From Macrotis lagotis (Eukaryota; Chordata; Mammalia; Peramelemorphia; Peramelidae), in assembly GCF_037893015.1 (NCBI RefSeq), contig NC_133666.1, positions 462,296,867 to 462,360,866 of the forward strand: a stretch of 64,000 nucleotides of DNA, in the 5' to 3' direction. Position numbers and translations under genes: made by a program. Under the pieces are notes generated by a model, which ran no database searches, was not told where the DNA came from, and was given only the letters and a program-made list of their open reading frames with translations. Shown in pieces: positions 32,152 through 43,555 of this stretch; positions within the stretch are counted from its first letter, which is position 1, and every line of letters starts with the position of its first letter.

Positions 32152-32372
32152 GTAGTATCTGATTCTTCATGATCCCATTTTGGATTTTCTTGGCAGAGAT
32201 TGTGCAGTGGTTTGTAATTTCCTTCTCCAGTTCATTTTACAGATGAAGAAACTGAGGCAAACATTGTTGTTAAGTGACTTGCCCAGTATCACACAACTAA
32301 TAAGCTTTGAACTCATAAAGATGAGTCTTCCTTATTTCCAGCCCAGTGTTCCATCCACTGCCAAGTTTACTC
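32152..32372 (-). mobile_element. Marsupial tRNA-CORE SINE (WALLSI-like), antisense
   Basis: 'CCCATTTTGGATTTTCTTGG', 'CCTTCTCCAGTTCATTTTAC', 'AGATGAAGAAACTGAGGC' and 'GTGACTTGCCCAGTATCAC'. Confidence 0.8.
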
Positions 32373-32404
32373 TCCAAACTCTGGTGTCACCATTTTTATT
32401 AGGG

Positions 32405-32850
32405 ATGGTACAGTGATGAGGCAATATAATAGAGGAAAGAGAATAAACTTGGTGTCAGAATAAATGTGAGTTCTAGTGTAAATTTGGACAAATCATTTAA
32501 CCTCTATGAGTTATAGTTTCTTTATATATAGGTAACATGGTAGATAGAGTGCTTGGCCTGCAGTCAAGATTCATCTTCCTGGATTCAAATCTAATCTCAG
32601 ATGGTTAGTAGCTGTGTGACCCTGGGCAAATTACTTTTACCTTATTACCCCCTTTTCCTTGCCAAATCAGCTAAAAAAGGAAATGGTAAAGCACTCTAGT
32701 ACCTTTGCCAAAAAAACTTCAAATGGATCTAGGATTTATAGGACTTCAAACTTCAACCGAACAAAATTACTTTCACTAGCTATACCTCACAGGGTGTTGT
32801 AAAGAAATTATTTCTAAATCATAAAGCATTTCATAATATATGAGTAAGAA
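32405..32850 (+). mobile_element. CORE-SINE interrupted by a younger SINE
   Basis: The first half (about 32405-32525: 'GACAAATCATTTAACCTCTA', 'TTATAGTTTCTTTATAT') and the 3' module (about 32785-32850: 'ATACCTCACAGGGTGTTGT', 'AATCATAAAGCATTTC') fit one CORE-SINE copy split by the element at 32528-32735. Confidence 0.6.
32528..32735 (+). mobile_element. Marsupial tRNA-CORE SINE (WALLSI-like)
   Basis: 'GTAACATGGTAGATAGAGTG', 'GCCTGCAGTCAAGATTCA', 'TAGCTGTGTGACCCTGGGC', 'AAAAGGAAATGGTAAAGCAC' and 'CTTTGCCAAAAAAACTTCAA'. Confidence 0.8.
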
Positions 32851-33149
32851 TTTATAAAGGTTTTATCTTTTATAATCTTCAATATTTACATGGATAATTT
32901 TAGAAATCCTTTAGTGTAGTAAATTCTTATTTTCTTGATGTCATACAATTCAGGATAATGTAGGAATGGACTCACAAACTTTTTTTCTAACACTTTTTCA
33001 TTTGAAATCACCCAAACTCCATAGTAAAGAATACCCCAAGATAAATAACCTTATCTTGTAGCATCTTTAAGTAAATAAAAAAAGACAAAATATTTTCACC
33101 AATTTAAAATGATAAAAGGAATATAAATTATTTTATAATCTCATATGAG

Positions 33150-33348
33150 GTTTTCTTGGCAAAGAAATAGGATTGATTTGCCATTTTCTTCTCCAGCTCC
33201 TTCTCAGATGAGGAAACTGAGGCAAAAATGGTGCTGTGACTTCTTCAGAGTTACACAGCTAATAAGTACCTGAGAGTTGAACTCAGGAAGATGAAATCTT
33301 CTTGACTCCAACAAGCACTGTCTACCCATTGTGCCATCTAGCTGCTAT
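33150..33348 (-). mobile_element. Marsupial tRNA-CORE SINE (WALLSI-like), antisense
   Basis: 'GGTTTTCTTGGCAAAGAAAT', 'TTCTTCTCCAGCTCC', 'GATGAGGAAACTGAGGC' and 'TTGTGCCATCTAGCTGC'. Confidence 0.85.
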
Positions 33349-33579
33349 TTTTTTCCTTTATGATTCACTTATTTGATATTCCTGAAATATTAAAGCAATC
33401 ATTATATATTTTCAAGAACTTTTCTTTTAAGGAATAAATCAGACATATAGATATTGTATACTCAATATTTCAATCATTCAAGGAAAGATTAAATAAAAAG
33501 ATCAAACTAAAACTAATAGCAACATATTTCTCATAAATTCTGAGTTACAAATAGAATATCAATGTCTTTACATTTAGAT

Positions 33580-33740
33580 GTGAATTATGTACTAGATACT
33601 GGGTGAGGTGCTATTGGGAATACAAAGAATCATACACAGTCCTGCCTTCTAGGTACTTACAAATACAGTTTAAAAAAAAGACATATATACAAATAGTTAT
33701 AATACAGAGTAGAATGTGAAATGTTCCATATGAGAAATAC
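33580..33740 (+). mobile_element. Old dispersed repeat, family not named
   Basis: 'TGGGTGAGGTGCTATTGGGA', 'ATACAAAGAATCATACACAG', 'CCTGCCTTCTAGGTACTTAC': same family pattern as 22855 and 41965. Confidence 0.45.
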
Positions 33741-35465
33741 AGATAGGAGTATGTTCGTTTTAGATCTCCTAAGGTCACTTCTATAAAGCAGATTATGATG
33801 ACAGGAATAGTTTACTTAAAGCAGGTAAATTTCACTCATTCCTCTTTGTGTTTTTCTGTCTACATATTGGTCCTAAGGATAAACCATATCACCAATTTAA
33901 TATTTTTTTCTCAAAAAAGTTTTTTTAAAGTTCCTCAAATTTCTAGGCCCACAAATATTTTCTAAATTTCCATTAGTGCCCTAAATTTGATTATGAAATC
34001 CAATCCCTTACATGCCACATTAATTCCTTCTAATACTAGACTAATCATATTTCCATACCAAAAATGTGCTATATACTCAACTTCAAAAACTAATTTAAAA
34101 ATTCTAACAAGAAATCTGTAGAAAGCTTCTGGAATAAGCCAATAATGTTCATTCTCTATGATATATTAAGAAAGGTCAAGATTGGAATAAATATTGGAAT
34201 AAACATTTCTTCCCTGTTTTAGAAGTCTATATTTCTGTGAAGGGAACAGGGAGATGAAAAAGAGGGGAAAAACATGAAGGGAAAAGAAAATGGAAAGGTA
34301 AAGCCAATAATGACTTTACTAAAGAATAGATAATAAAACATACTTCCTTTTTTCAGGGAAAAGAGGGAGAAAACAACTAAAACAAAATAATGTAATATAT
34401 ACATTAGCATACATAATCAGAACTTTAATGGTTTTAAGGAGAAAGTCTCAAGAAGGATTCATTCAGGATCTGGGGAGTACAAAGATTGTTGTTTCAAGAA
34501 ATGACTGAAGTGAAAACAAGCTTCAATAAAATGTTTTAATAGAATGGAGAAATGATATGGAGAAAAAGAAGATAACTTATTAAATACTGTCAACAGTGAA
34601 TGAATTTTAAACATATTATCAAAATCTGCTTCTCTGCCTCTAATAAGGATTATAAATCTGAATATTGACTTTGTATGTGAAAGACAACATAAAGTTTGCT
34701 TAGTGCAAATAGCACTTATAAAATTCCTTCATTGTATCAACTGACATGAGATGATATGACATCCTAGAAAAGGAGAGAGAATCCCATGTTTTATGGATGT
34801 TTGCAGAAAAGCATTCCTCTCCCTAATGGAATCCTTTTAAGAAGGTACATGAAGCAAACAAACATCATGACTCAGAGAAGAAACTATAAGGTAACCAGTG
34901 ACATCTTTATGAAAAAATATATAATTTCACTAGCTACTACCAAAATGTTATGGTTCTATGCCTATTTCCTACAAAAATGACCTCCTCACTTCTCATTTTG
35001 GAGTCACTGTCTTCCCACCCATGGGTTTTCTGTAAGAAGAGAAAATAAGCACTTATGTTTTGCCTAACTGGTGTTTGTCTTAATACCAAACTCTTAAATT
35101 TCATAATATATAAACCTTAAAGTAGTAATCGAATGTTGGTCATTGTTTATGCTCATCCAAATTTCTTTTTTTTTACTTTAGTACATGAGATTTCATAATA
35201 TTGTTCAGCTTTTGGTGTTTTTCAAATCAAAATGCTACTAAAATAGCATGGGAGTTAGTAGAACAAAAAGACACCACACATAAGGGGAGCCTTTTAGTGC
35301 TAAAGGATAAATGGACAGCCTTAAGTTTTCATCTTATGTTTTATCTACAAGTGTAAAAACTGAGTAATTTTAGTGGAAGAAATGACTGATGAATATTTCA
35401 TCTATCTCTGCTGGAAAAACAATGCTTTCCCTACTACAAATTGCCAAAATAACTGTGGAAATCAC
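33741..35465. other. Intergenic desert, AT-rich
   Basis: About 1.7 kb with no gene and no repeat that I can name. Confidence 0.5.
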
Positions 35466-35498
35466 AAATAAATAAACAAACAAACAAACAAATAAATA
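35466..35498. repeat. (AAAT/AAAC)n microsatellite
   Basis: Eight tetranucleotide units, AAAT at both ends and AAAC in the middle. Confidence 0.85.
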
Positions 35499-35539
35499 TT
35501 CTTTTGTGTGTCCAAATTAGGTTTGAGGATGTTTTCCCC

Positions 35540-36050
35540 CTAATTTCCTCTTTCAGAGACCAGTTCTTGTAGATCAGTCTCTGAAGGACAGGACTAATGA
35601 TGAGATGGACTAATTTTCAGGAACTTTCTCCTCAATCTTGGGTAGGACCCCACCTATCTAGAAGAGCTCCCTAGATAAATTCTAGCTCTAAATTAAACTC
35701 ACACCATTGAAACCCCACTATCACCTTATTGTTCGAGGTGAGTCATCTGGGTGGAAATGGTTTCTTTTGTCCAGGACAGGAGCCTGAGTCTCATGATTCT
35801 CAGCAGGAGGAGCCGAAAATGTTTAACCCACCTCCTCATTAAAAATTCCCACTTCATCATCATTTAGATTGATTTTCACCTGTCAAGGGTACCTCCTTTT
35901 TCAAAAGTATTCAAATATTCAGAGATCTCTGTGGTTTTGTCTATAGTTCCTAAAAGAGGCCATTGACCATGAGTTTATTGATTATTTGCTGCCTAATTAA
36001 TATTGATTACAATTACTCAAAATCTCAACCTCTCAGTCTTTTCATTCATC
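35540..36050. mobile_element. Possible solitary LTR fossil (endogenous retrovirus), weak
   Basis: About 0.5 kb of more balanced composition ending in 'AATCTCAACCTCTCAGTC' with 'TTCATTCATCACAG', which recalls marsupial retroviral LTR ends. No paired LTR, primer-binding site or internal genes are visible. Old; if real, a lone LTR. Confidence 0.3.
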
Positions 36051-36059
36051 ACAGAACTG

Positions 36060-36245
36060 AATTCAAAAGTTACTTCAGATACTTACTAGTTGTGTGACAC
36101 TAAGGAAGTCTCAGGCTCAATTTTATCTAATGTAAAATAGAATAATAATCGCACTTCATAGGATTGTGTGAAGATGAATGAGATAATGTATGAAAAGTGC
36201 TTTGCAAACTTTAAAGCCTTAAATATTAGTAATTATTATTGTTCT
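36060..36245 (+). mobile_element. CORE-SINE (MIR/MAR1-type)
   Basis: 'GATACTTACTAGTTGTGTGA', 'ATAGGATTGTGTGAAGATGA', 'AAAAGTGCTTTGCAAACTTT' and a TTATTATTG tail. Confidence 0.72.
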
Positions 36246-36251
36246 GTACTT

Positions 36252-36252
<1 letters not shown>

Positions 36253-36285
<33 letters not shown>

Positions 36286-36286
36286 T
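36253..36286. repeat. (TA)n microsatellite
   Basis: Directly follows the CORE-SINE tail, with one TG break. Confidence 0.9.
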
Positions 36287-37639
36287 TATGTTAAGAGGTG
36301 CTGTTATCAGTTCTTTCACAGACAATATTTGAACATCACAATTGCTTTTTTCTGATGATTTCCTTTCATATTCTACAAGGGGGAAAAGATTGCTTAAAGA
36401 CACTTTGGAAGGAATATGGTAATGAAAGTAAAACTTGAAAAAATTAAAATTTAAAATGAAATATACATTGTGTGAACCAAGCTTAACCAAACTTAAATTA
36501 AAATATCTCAAATAAATATCCTTGAAATGCTTGAATACTCTCCTGAAAAATAGTTTTTCAGAATCTGTGAGGTAAAGGGATGTATTCCTCACATTTGCCT
36601 GCAGTGAACCCTAACTCATAGATGATTTTTCTTCATCGGTTTGCAATGATTCAAATTTCTTCTTTTTACAGAGATTGTTGAATGTAAGTTTTGTCACATT
36701 TTGATCTTTAAAATATGTAAAACCAAAAAAACCCTCAAAATATGTAGAATTGCTTATTAACACATGAGATCTTGTTCAGACAAATGTAATTAATAATTTT
36801 ATAAACTGCTATCTGATTGCATAGTAAATAGAAATAATTCATTACTTTCCTCTTAGGCCTATTTATGCTGATTTGTAAGTCATATACAATGATCACATGA
36901 AGACAACTCTTTCCATAGTATTCTGAAGGGGGATTCTTGTTGCAAGGAAGCATTATGATTCCATGACCACATGGAGAAGGCTCTGTTTTTCTTGATGGTT
37001 TGCCAGAACCTCTGTTGGGCAACTTTAGGCTAGGCTATTGTTTAATTTTTGCTGTTTAAAAAACATAGTTTCTCCATCATACAAATTGGTTCCAAATATT
37101 TCTGGTAAAAGCATGGTCACTTTAAATGGGAATAATGTGTTATTGTGTCCTTGAGTGATATATGTTTTTAATTTTCATAAATAGGCTCTAGTTGCTATGG
37201 CTCTAGGCACTTGCACATAAACAAATACTTTGTGTGGAAGCTCTCACTTTTGGCACCAGAGTAGAGCTACAATATGCAGAATTTCCACAGAAATAAAAGT
37301 TACTGGAACATATTTATCAAATTGTAGCAAAACCAACTAGTGATATTGTGAGCAGTCTTTAGAGAAGGATTCCATTATTTTTAAAAGTCTAGTCTGACCA
37401 CTAGCTTGTACCCTGACATGCAGCTGGTCTAATATCCCCTTCTAGAGATAACCAAAAACAACTTTAGGAGACAGATCTTGTGGTTGGTATTTCAGTAGTG
37501 CCTGTGGATGATCCTTCTATTGGGAAATGCAAATGGAGGAGACCCTGATCCTTTCAAGGATAAATCTTACCCTCTGGAGTTCTAGTCCAGTTGGGAACGT
37601 AGTGGTAAGAGAATTGAATTCACCTAAAGCTAGCTGCTA
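36287..37639. other. Intergenic desert, AT-rich
   Basis: No gene supported. Minus-strand frames of 113 and 95 codons (36251-36592, 36735-37022) have no recognisable domain. Confidence 0.45.
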
Positions 37640-40302
37640 CTTTTAAAAAAAATTCTCTTTATTATTAACTAGAAGATTAAAAATTTAAAAGAGCATTTTC
37701 ATTACACAGAAGAAAAAAAAGAATAAAACCATGAATCTCTACTTCATTCTGCTTGCTTTAAAAAAAGTATGTAATAAAGTCTATGTTTTAAAAACTGTCC
37801 TCTGTACTTCCTTCTCAACTTTTCTTTACATTAAAAAATGTTATAATGGCATCTTTTTTTAGGCCTCACTTTTGATAGCATCCTTCGCAGATGACTCCTA
37901 CGTCCACAATTATTGGAGAGCAATAAAGGGGAAAAAACTCCTTGTAACAAACAAGTAAATTGAACCCATATATTCACCTAGAAATGTTTCTCTGAATGTT
38001 TTGTTCATCACCTCTCTGTCATTAGTAAGAAATATGCTCCATTACAGGTCCTCTGGAGACAAGGTTATTCAATGCTTTAATCAGAGTTAAGTCTTTCAAA
38101 GTTGTTTTTCTTTAGAATGAATTTATCTAGTAGTTCTACTCATTTCACCCTTCATCAATTCATACTATTCTAGATTCTCTGAAATAGTCCCTTTTGTCCT
38201 TTTTTTCTAGCACAAAAATGTTCCATTTTATTCATATACAATATAAAATTGATGGACACCCTTTTAGATTTTAGTTCTTTGCTTTTCTTTTTACCCTTTG
38301 ATTCTCTCCTTCAGAATAAGTTTTGTTTTTAGTTACTCCTTGTTTTAACCTCTTTTAATGCTCCCCATCCCTCCTTGTTTCTCCATTGAGTTTGATGTAT
38401 TAACTATACACACTTTTATGTATATATGTGTTTTTTTCTATTTCAAATAAATTCATCTGATGCTGATTCCCTAACCCCTTTCTCCATATTGGTATACTTT
38501 CACATCTCAGTTATGAAAAATAACAAGTTCCATTCCCTTCTTCCAATCCTCTCGAGCATATCTTTTTCTCTTTTTAAACTCTTTTCTTGGGGCCTAGTGG
38601 TGCAGTAGATAAAGCACTGGCCCTGGAGTCAGGAGTACCTGGGTTCAAATCCAGTCTCAGACACTTAATAATTACCTAGCTGTGTGGCCTTGGGCAAGCC
38701 ACTAAACCCCATTTGCCTTGAAAAAACCTAAAAAAAAAATAAACTCTTTTCTTTCCTTTATTAAAAAAAGTCTCAGAATAACAAAATCAAGACACCCTCC
38801 ACTTCTTTTTTTTTTCTTACTTGACTCCCTCACTTGTCTTGGAAAGACATTACAGTATTGAAGTAGTTATTTCTTCTTCCCCATTTGAATATTTTATCAT
38901 ACAGTCCTTTACAATTGCTCATATAAATTTACCATTCTAGATTTACCTTGACTCTTGTATTTGTATTTCAAAATTTCTACTTAGCTTATGTCTTTTCTTC
39001 AGAAATACTTGAAAGTCTATTTTTCCCATTAAAGCTCATTTTCTCCTGTTCTGTGTAAGCTATTCTTAACTGTTACTTTATGTCTTTTGCCTCTTGTAAT
39101 AATACATTCCAATACGTCTGATTGTTAGAAGCTTCCATGTCTTTTGTGATCTTAGATACTTGAATTTCTTTATGGATGCTTGCAATTTTTTTTCTCGTTG
39201 TTGTGGGAGTTCTACTTTTTGGCTGTGAAGTTCCTGACACTTTTCTTTTGGGTTTCTTTTATGAGATAATTAAGTAGAATCTGCCTAACTTTGTCACATA
39301 GTTCTAATTAATTTAGGCTTTTTTCATTTATTATTTCTTGAAGCATAATGGCCAGGCTTTTCTTTTTAATCAAAATTTTCAAAGAATCCAATAATTCTTA
39401 AATTTATCTTCTTGATCTTTTATCCATGTTGTTTCCTGATACCAGATACCTTCATTTTTTGTTTTTTCCCAATATTTTGATTTTGTTCTTATATTTTCAC
39501 TTTCTTATAAACTCATTGATTTCTATATGATCTTCTCTAATTTTCAAGGATTCCTTTTCTTGGATAAGGTTTACTTCCTTTTTTTCCTAAGTGTTTATTC
39601 TTACTCCAATTTTTCCATAAGAGCTTTTATGATTTGCCTCATTTCTACAAGTTAATCATGTAGTCCTTGTGGAAAATCCCTTTTCTCCTTTGAGTTTTAC
39701 TTGCATTTGTTATGAAATCAGATTTGCAACTTTTTTAGGCTGAATCATCTGTCTTTGTATATTCTCAACTTTAGTTTCTAAATTGTGCTTTTTCCTCCCC
39801 TAAATTGTTCCTTGTGTACTTGTATTTACCTCTACCCCCTAAGGTTTGGCCCCACTAGATCTGTGAAATTCAGAGTTTTGTATCTTTGGACTCCATCTTG
39901 CCCCTCATGATGGAGAGTTAAAGATGAAGACCCTCTGAGCCTGGGCTTTCCAGGTCTGAGAGCTGCATCCTGCCCAGTACTGTTTCAGGTGGCTTCCCAG
40001 TCTCCACCCCGAGTCCTTAGGACCACGCTAAGATTTTCTGAGAGGATTCCTCTACTCTTGCTACTGTAGTCAATACTTCTCTCTCTGACTATCTATTATG
40101 GAGCTCCCTGGTGCTGGCATTAGCTTTGTTGATGGGGACCCTGGTCTGTTTCTTTGCACAGTTCTAGCAAGGAAGATATTACTGTAGTTTCTCACTGAAT
40201 TTCTTGATAATTATTCCATCTTCCAAGAATGCCATAATTTTTATGAAGACAAGGGAACTGGATTGCCAGGCTCCTGTTCAGTTAACCATCTTGGCTAGAA
40301 AT
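37640..40302 (-). mobile_element. Old HAL1-like / L1 element, antisense, no ORF2
   Basis: On the minus strand the 5' UTR begins near 40302 (TTCTAGCCAAGATGG...), with ORF1 relic at about 39850-38850 ('RIIGFFENFD', '...LLQEAKDIK') and then directly an L1 3' UTR from about 38800 to 37640 ('TGATGGACACCC' region near 38250 on the plus strand). The absence of ORF2 between them fits HAL1. It is much more diverged than the copy at 24985. Two adjacent L1 fragments are an alternative reading. Confidence 0.6.
38589..38740 (+). mobile_element. Marsupial SINE inserted in the HAL1-like element
   Basis: Complete WSINE-like copy with 'TAGTGGTGCAGTAG', 'GTCAGGAGTACCTGGG' and 'CCTTGAAAAAACCTAAAA'. A perfect 13-bp target duplication AAACTCTTTTCTT lies at 38576-38588 and 38741-38753. 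Confidence 0.95.
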
Positions 40303-40374
40303 CTTGTAACAGTATTCTAGTATTTGGCTGGGGGTTTTTTCCCTTTTGTAACAGCATTCCAGTAAATACATAGA
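40303..40374 (+). repeat. Short direct repeat pair
   Basis: TTGTAACAGTATTCTAGTA and TTGTAACAGCATTCCAGTA, about 50 bp apart, right next to the 5' end of the antisense HAL1-like copy. Confidence 0.75.
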
Positions 40375-40453
40375 ACTCATTAACTTTCTTGGTCAATACA
40401 AATTCTCCGTGTAGAAGATGCTAGAGAACTTGCATCTGCAAGAATCATAATGA

Positions 40454-40606
40454 TGGGGCAGCTAGGTGGTGCAGTGGATAGAGCACTGGGCCTGGAGTCA
40501 GGAGGACCTGAGTTCAAATCCAGCCTCAGACACTTAATAATTACCTAGCTGTGTGACCTTGGGAAAGTCACTTAATCCCTTTCCCTTGCAAAAGAAAAAA
40601 GAAAAA
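40454..40606 (+). mobile_element. Marsupial tRNA-derived SINE (WSINE-like)
   Basis: Complete, close to consensus: 'GGGGCAGCTAGGTGGTGCAG', 'GTCAGGAGGACCTGAG', 'TTAATAATTACCTAGC'. A perfect 11-bp target duplication AATCATAATGA lies at 40443-40453 and 40607-40617. Confidence 0.95.
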
Positions 40607-40617
40607 AATCATAATGA

Positions 40618-40924
40618 CGTAGCAAATAAAAACTTTTGAAGAGATTGTGAAGCATGAGTACATTCTGTAATTCCAATTGGCTAAGCATGTGAGGGAAAGG
40701 ATTGCAAAAGAATTCATAAAAGACAGTCAGTTTTTTTGACTTTTGTCTCAGCTCTTAGGGGATCTCAGTGACTCATTGGTTCCTAGCAATTGGAGTCCTT
40801 GTCCCCTGTAATTTTGAAAACTCAAGCCTGAGTCAGAACAATGGCGGTCCTGAATGGCGATTGCACCCAGCCTCACTGCTAGCATCATTATTCTAAGGAG
40901 GAGGAAACAACATTCGGGAAGATC
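40618..40924. other. Intergenic, nothing recognised
   Basis: No gene or named repeat. Confidence 0.5.
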
Positions 40925-41125
40925 TTTAGGACACCAGTTGGCATTTTATAACTAGTCTCATTTGATCCTCACAATAGTGCTGAGGCAGGTGCTATTACTA
41001 ATCCTCATTCAATAAATAAAGGGACTGAGGAAGATCCAGGTGGCTTGATCAGGGGTTATACACCTAGTAGTCTAAGATCAAATTTGAATTCAAGGATATC
41101 TGACTTTGAGATAGTTTATCTGGCA
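40925..41125 (-). mobile_element. MIR / CORE-SINE, antisense
   Basis: 'CATTTGATCCTCACAATAGT', 'GAGGCAGGTGCTATTACTA', 'AAATAAAGGGACTGAGGAAG' follow the reversed MIR pattern. Confidence 0.6.
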
Positions 41126-41149
41126 GAGTTGTTGCCTTTGGATGATGAG

Positions 41150-41350
41150 AATTGAGCTAAGAAACTGAACTCAGTTTTTGAGCCTTCTTCCCCAGAGACT
41201 AAAATGGTTTAGGAGAAAGGCTATCCCCAAGGTATTGGGGAAGAGAAATGTTTGAATATTTTTTTTTGCTGTATATTTATGATAAATATCCCTTTGTAAA
41301 AGCTAATCAATGTCAAGTGTTTAAATACAATTGGGGTGCTGGTAACTGAC
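41150..41350 (+). mobile_element. Possible LTR fossil end, weak
   Basis: The end block 'GATAAATATCCCTTTGTAAA' followed by AGCTAATC recurs in similar form near 51705-51745 and 54185-54215. It contains an ATAAA-type poly(A)-like word, as in an LTR R/U5 region. No retroviral genes are near. Old and fragmentary. Confidence 0.3.
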
Positions 41351-41544
41351 CCTCTTTCATAGAAAGAACACAGCATATAGTGAGATCAGGTCTTCAGCAG
41401 AAGGGGTGATAAACCTAGAACTCTGAGCACCCTGTCTCTTAGAGAGAAGGTCGGAGTGTATGTGTTACACTCTTTAATCTGGCCATAAGCCATCTGTCTT
41501 CACATTCTCAAGTATTTTCCCTTTCTTCCTGATCTCATTCTCTT
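41351..41544. other. Intergenic, nothing recognised
   Basis: No gene or named repeat. Confidence 0.45.
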
Positions 41545-41860
41545 CTATAGGCAATTAGGTGTTGCTATGAAGTGAGTCCTGGGCCTGGAGTCAGGGAGCC
41601 CAGAATTTTAATCTAACTTCAGACAAGTGTCTGGGCAGGTAACCCTGATGTCAGGGCTTGCTTGTAGGTGACCTTGGGCAGTCAACTACCTGACATTGGG
41701 CAAATCACTTAACCTCTATTTGCCTCAACTGTATCAATAATACCTATCTCTGAGGTTCATTCTGAGGATCAAATGAGCTAATATTTGTAAAGAACTTAAC
41801 ACAAGGCCTGGCAGCTAAAAGGTGCTAATATAGATGCTAGTTATTATTATTAACATTATT
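41545..41860 (+). mobile_element. CORE-SINE (MIR/MAR1-type), long copy
   Basis: 'GGCAATTAGGTGTTGCTATG', 'CCTGGGCCTGGAGTCAGGGA', 'GGGCAAATCACTTAACCTCT', 'GAGGATCAAATGAGCTAATA' and a TTATTATTATT tail. An internal near-duplication ('TGACCTTGGGCAG' and 'TGACATTGGGCAA') lengthens it. Confidence 0.78.
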
Positions 41861-41939
41861 AATTCTGTCTTTTGTGATGTGCTCTTTTGATACCTCACAT
41901 GACTCCTTTTGCAATTTTGCTTTCTTCATCACCACAAAT

Positions 41940-42090
41940 GAATAATTGAGCCCAAAGCACTTATTAAGTGCTTTTAGTATTCCAGATACTGTAATAAGTA
42001 CTGGAGAAACATATTAAAATCAAGACAGATAGCTCCTGCCCTCATGGAGCTTACATTCTAGTAGAAGAATACATCACATATAGTAAGATA
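41940..42090 (+). mobile_element. Old dispersed repeat, family not named
   Basis: 'CACTTATTAAGTGCTTTTAG', 'CCAGATACTGTAATAAGTAC', 'GCTCCTGCCCTCATGGAGCT' and 'TACATTCTAGTAGAAG'. Confidence 0.55.
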
Positions 42091-42324
42091 ACATTGGAAA
42101 AGGGGGAGGGAGGGCTTGGGTCTTGGTACAGCAGTATAATTTAGAGATGACTTGAAGATGGTCAGGAGCAATATAATGAATATATTAAAATAAATTACCA
42201 AAAGATAAAAGAAACTTTGAAAACAGAGCAACACTAACTTTTGGAAAATGTATGCTTTAAGATGCTCCCATTTCACATGCTAATTTCTTTCCTTTTTTTA
42301 AGTACCTAATTTTCTTTTTTTCTT

Positions 42325-42486
42325 TTCTTTTTTTTTTGGAGGAGGTATATGAGTCAATGCGGTTAAGTGACTTACCCAAAGTCACCCAGCTAGCTAGTAA
42401 GTATCAAGTGTCTGAGGTCATATTTGAACTCAGCTCCTCCTGACTCCAGGGTCGGTGCTCTATCCACCACACTACCTAGCTGCCCC
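42325..42486 (-). mobile_element. Marsupial tRNA-derived SINE, antisense
   Basis: 'GTTAAGTGACTTACCCAAAG', 'CACCCAGCTAGCTAGTAAGT', 'CTGACTCCAGGGTCGGTGCT' and 'ACTACCTAGCTGCCCC'. Confidence 0.88.
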
Positions 42487-43204
42487 AGAGCCTTAAAGAG
42501 ACATGGTCTTGTATTTGGGGGGAATGACTATTACAGAAAAATGAAGCACTTTGGAGCTTAAGTCTTTCCCTCAAAGATCTCACTATGGCCTATGATAAAT
42601 ATACTATTAATTTTGAAAAGTCAGACCACTCAAAGTAATCATCCATTAAGGGACAAATCACCAAATAATTTGTCTAGTAACTTACCCAAAGACTCTGAAG
42701 ATTCCAGGTTCTCTAGTTTCTCCAAGTTCCTTTAACTGGACCATGAATGAATGGGCAGGGGAATGTCCCAGGGTTAGGTCATTGTCGTTTTTACATGCCT
42801 AGCCATGTTCCAAACCTTTCATATGTACTTACAGTCTGTCAGTGCCTGAAGAAGGTTTGAGCCACCCCCTTTCATCTATTTGGGTTAAGCATTATGCTAA
42901 TAGAATCTGAAAACTGGAATCATAAACTCCAGTGAATCTTAGAGTTGACTATAACCATTGAGGCACCTGTGCAATTGTTAAAAAGCATGTAATTGAACTG
43001 AAAATTGTCAGGCTAAGGGGTTTCCTTACCCAAACTCACCCACCTTAACATGACTCAGGGCATCATAGAATCAATATACCCTTCTATAATTAGATCCCAT
43101 TAGTCAGATGTGATCCCAGTAATCCAGAAGATTGCAAGACTATCCTTGAATATAAATATTGCTTGGCAAGAATGGGTTTTCAACGCCTGTGTTACTAAAG
43201 TCAG
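42487..43204. other. Intergenic, nothing recognised
   Basis: No gene or named repeat. Confidence 0.5.
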
Positions 43205-43228
43205 GAGTAATCAATCAATCAATCAATC
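43205..43228. repeat. (AATC)n short microsatellite
   Basis: Five AATC units. Confidence 0.85.
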
Positions 43229-43291
43229 TGGATGCCACACTTAGAAAGTAAAATATATACATACTGTCACTGGAAAATTTCACTATGATCA

Positions 43292-43292
<1 letters not shown>

Positions 43293-43348
<56 letters not shown>
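43293..43348. repeat. (TA)n microsatellite, about 56 bp pure
   Basis: Uninterrupted TA run, set in a longer AT-rich palindromic area (to about 43430). Can form cruciforms. Confidence 0.95.
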
Positions 43349-43350
<2 letters not shown>

Positions 43351-43464
43351 GTTGTGTGTGATTATAATGTTATACAGTATAATATAATTATATAGAATAT
43401 ATACATATTTAATATATACATTTGCACTCTGTGATTAATATTTTAGAATTGGTTTCTGCTAGCC

Positions 43465-43555
43465 CAGTATCCTTATTTTACAGATGAGGAAACTAAGGTA
43501 TACTTGATGCTTTACTAAATTTCCACATCCAGTTACTAAAAGAGCTAGACCACAG
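43465..43555 (-). mobile_element. MIR fragment, antisense
   Basis: 'TATTTTACAGATGAGGAAAC' and 'TAAAAGAGCTAG' in reversed MIR order. Confidence 0.6.

Noticed and set aside
40303-40374. The short direct repeat as target duplication of the antisense HAL1-like element
   Set aside because: Both copies lie on the same side of the element, and nothing similar is found at its other end near 37640.
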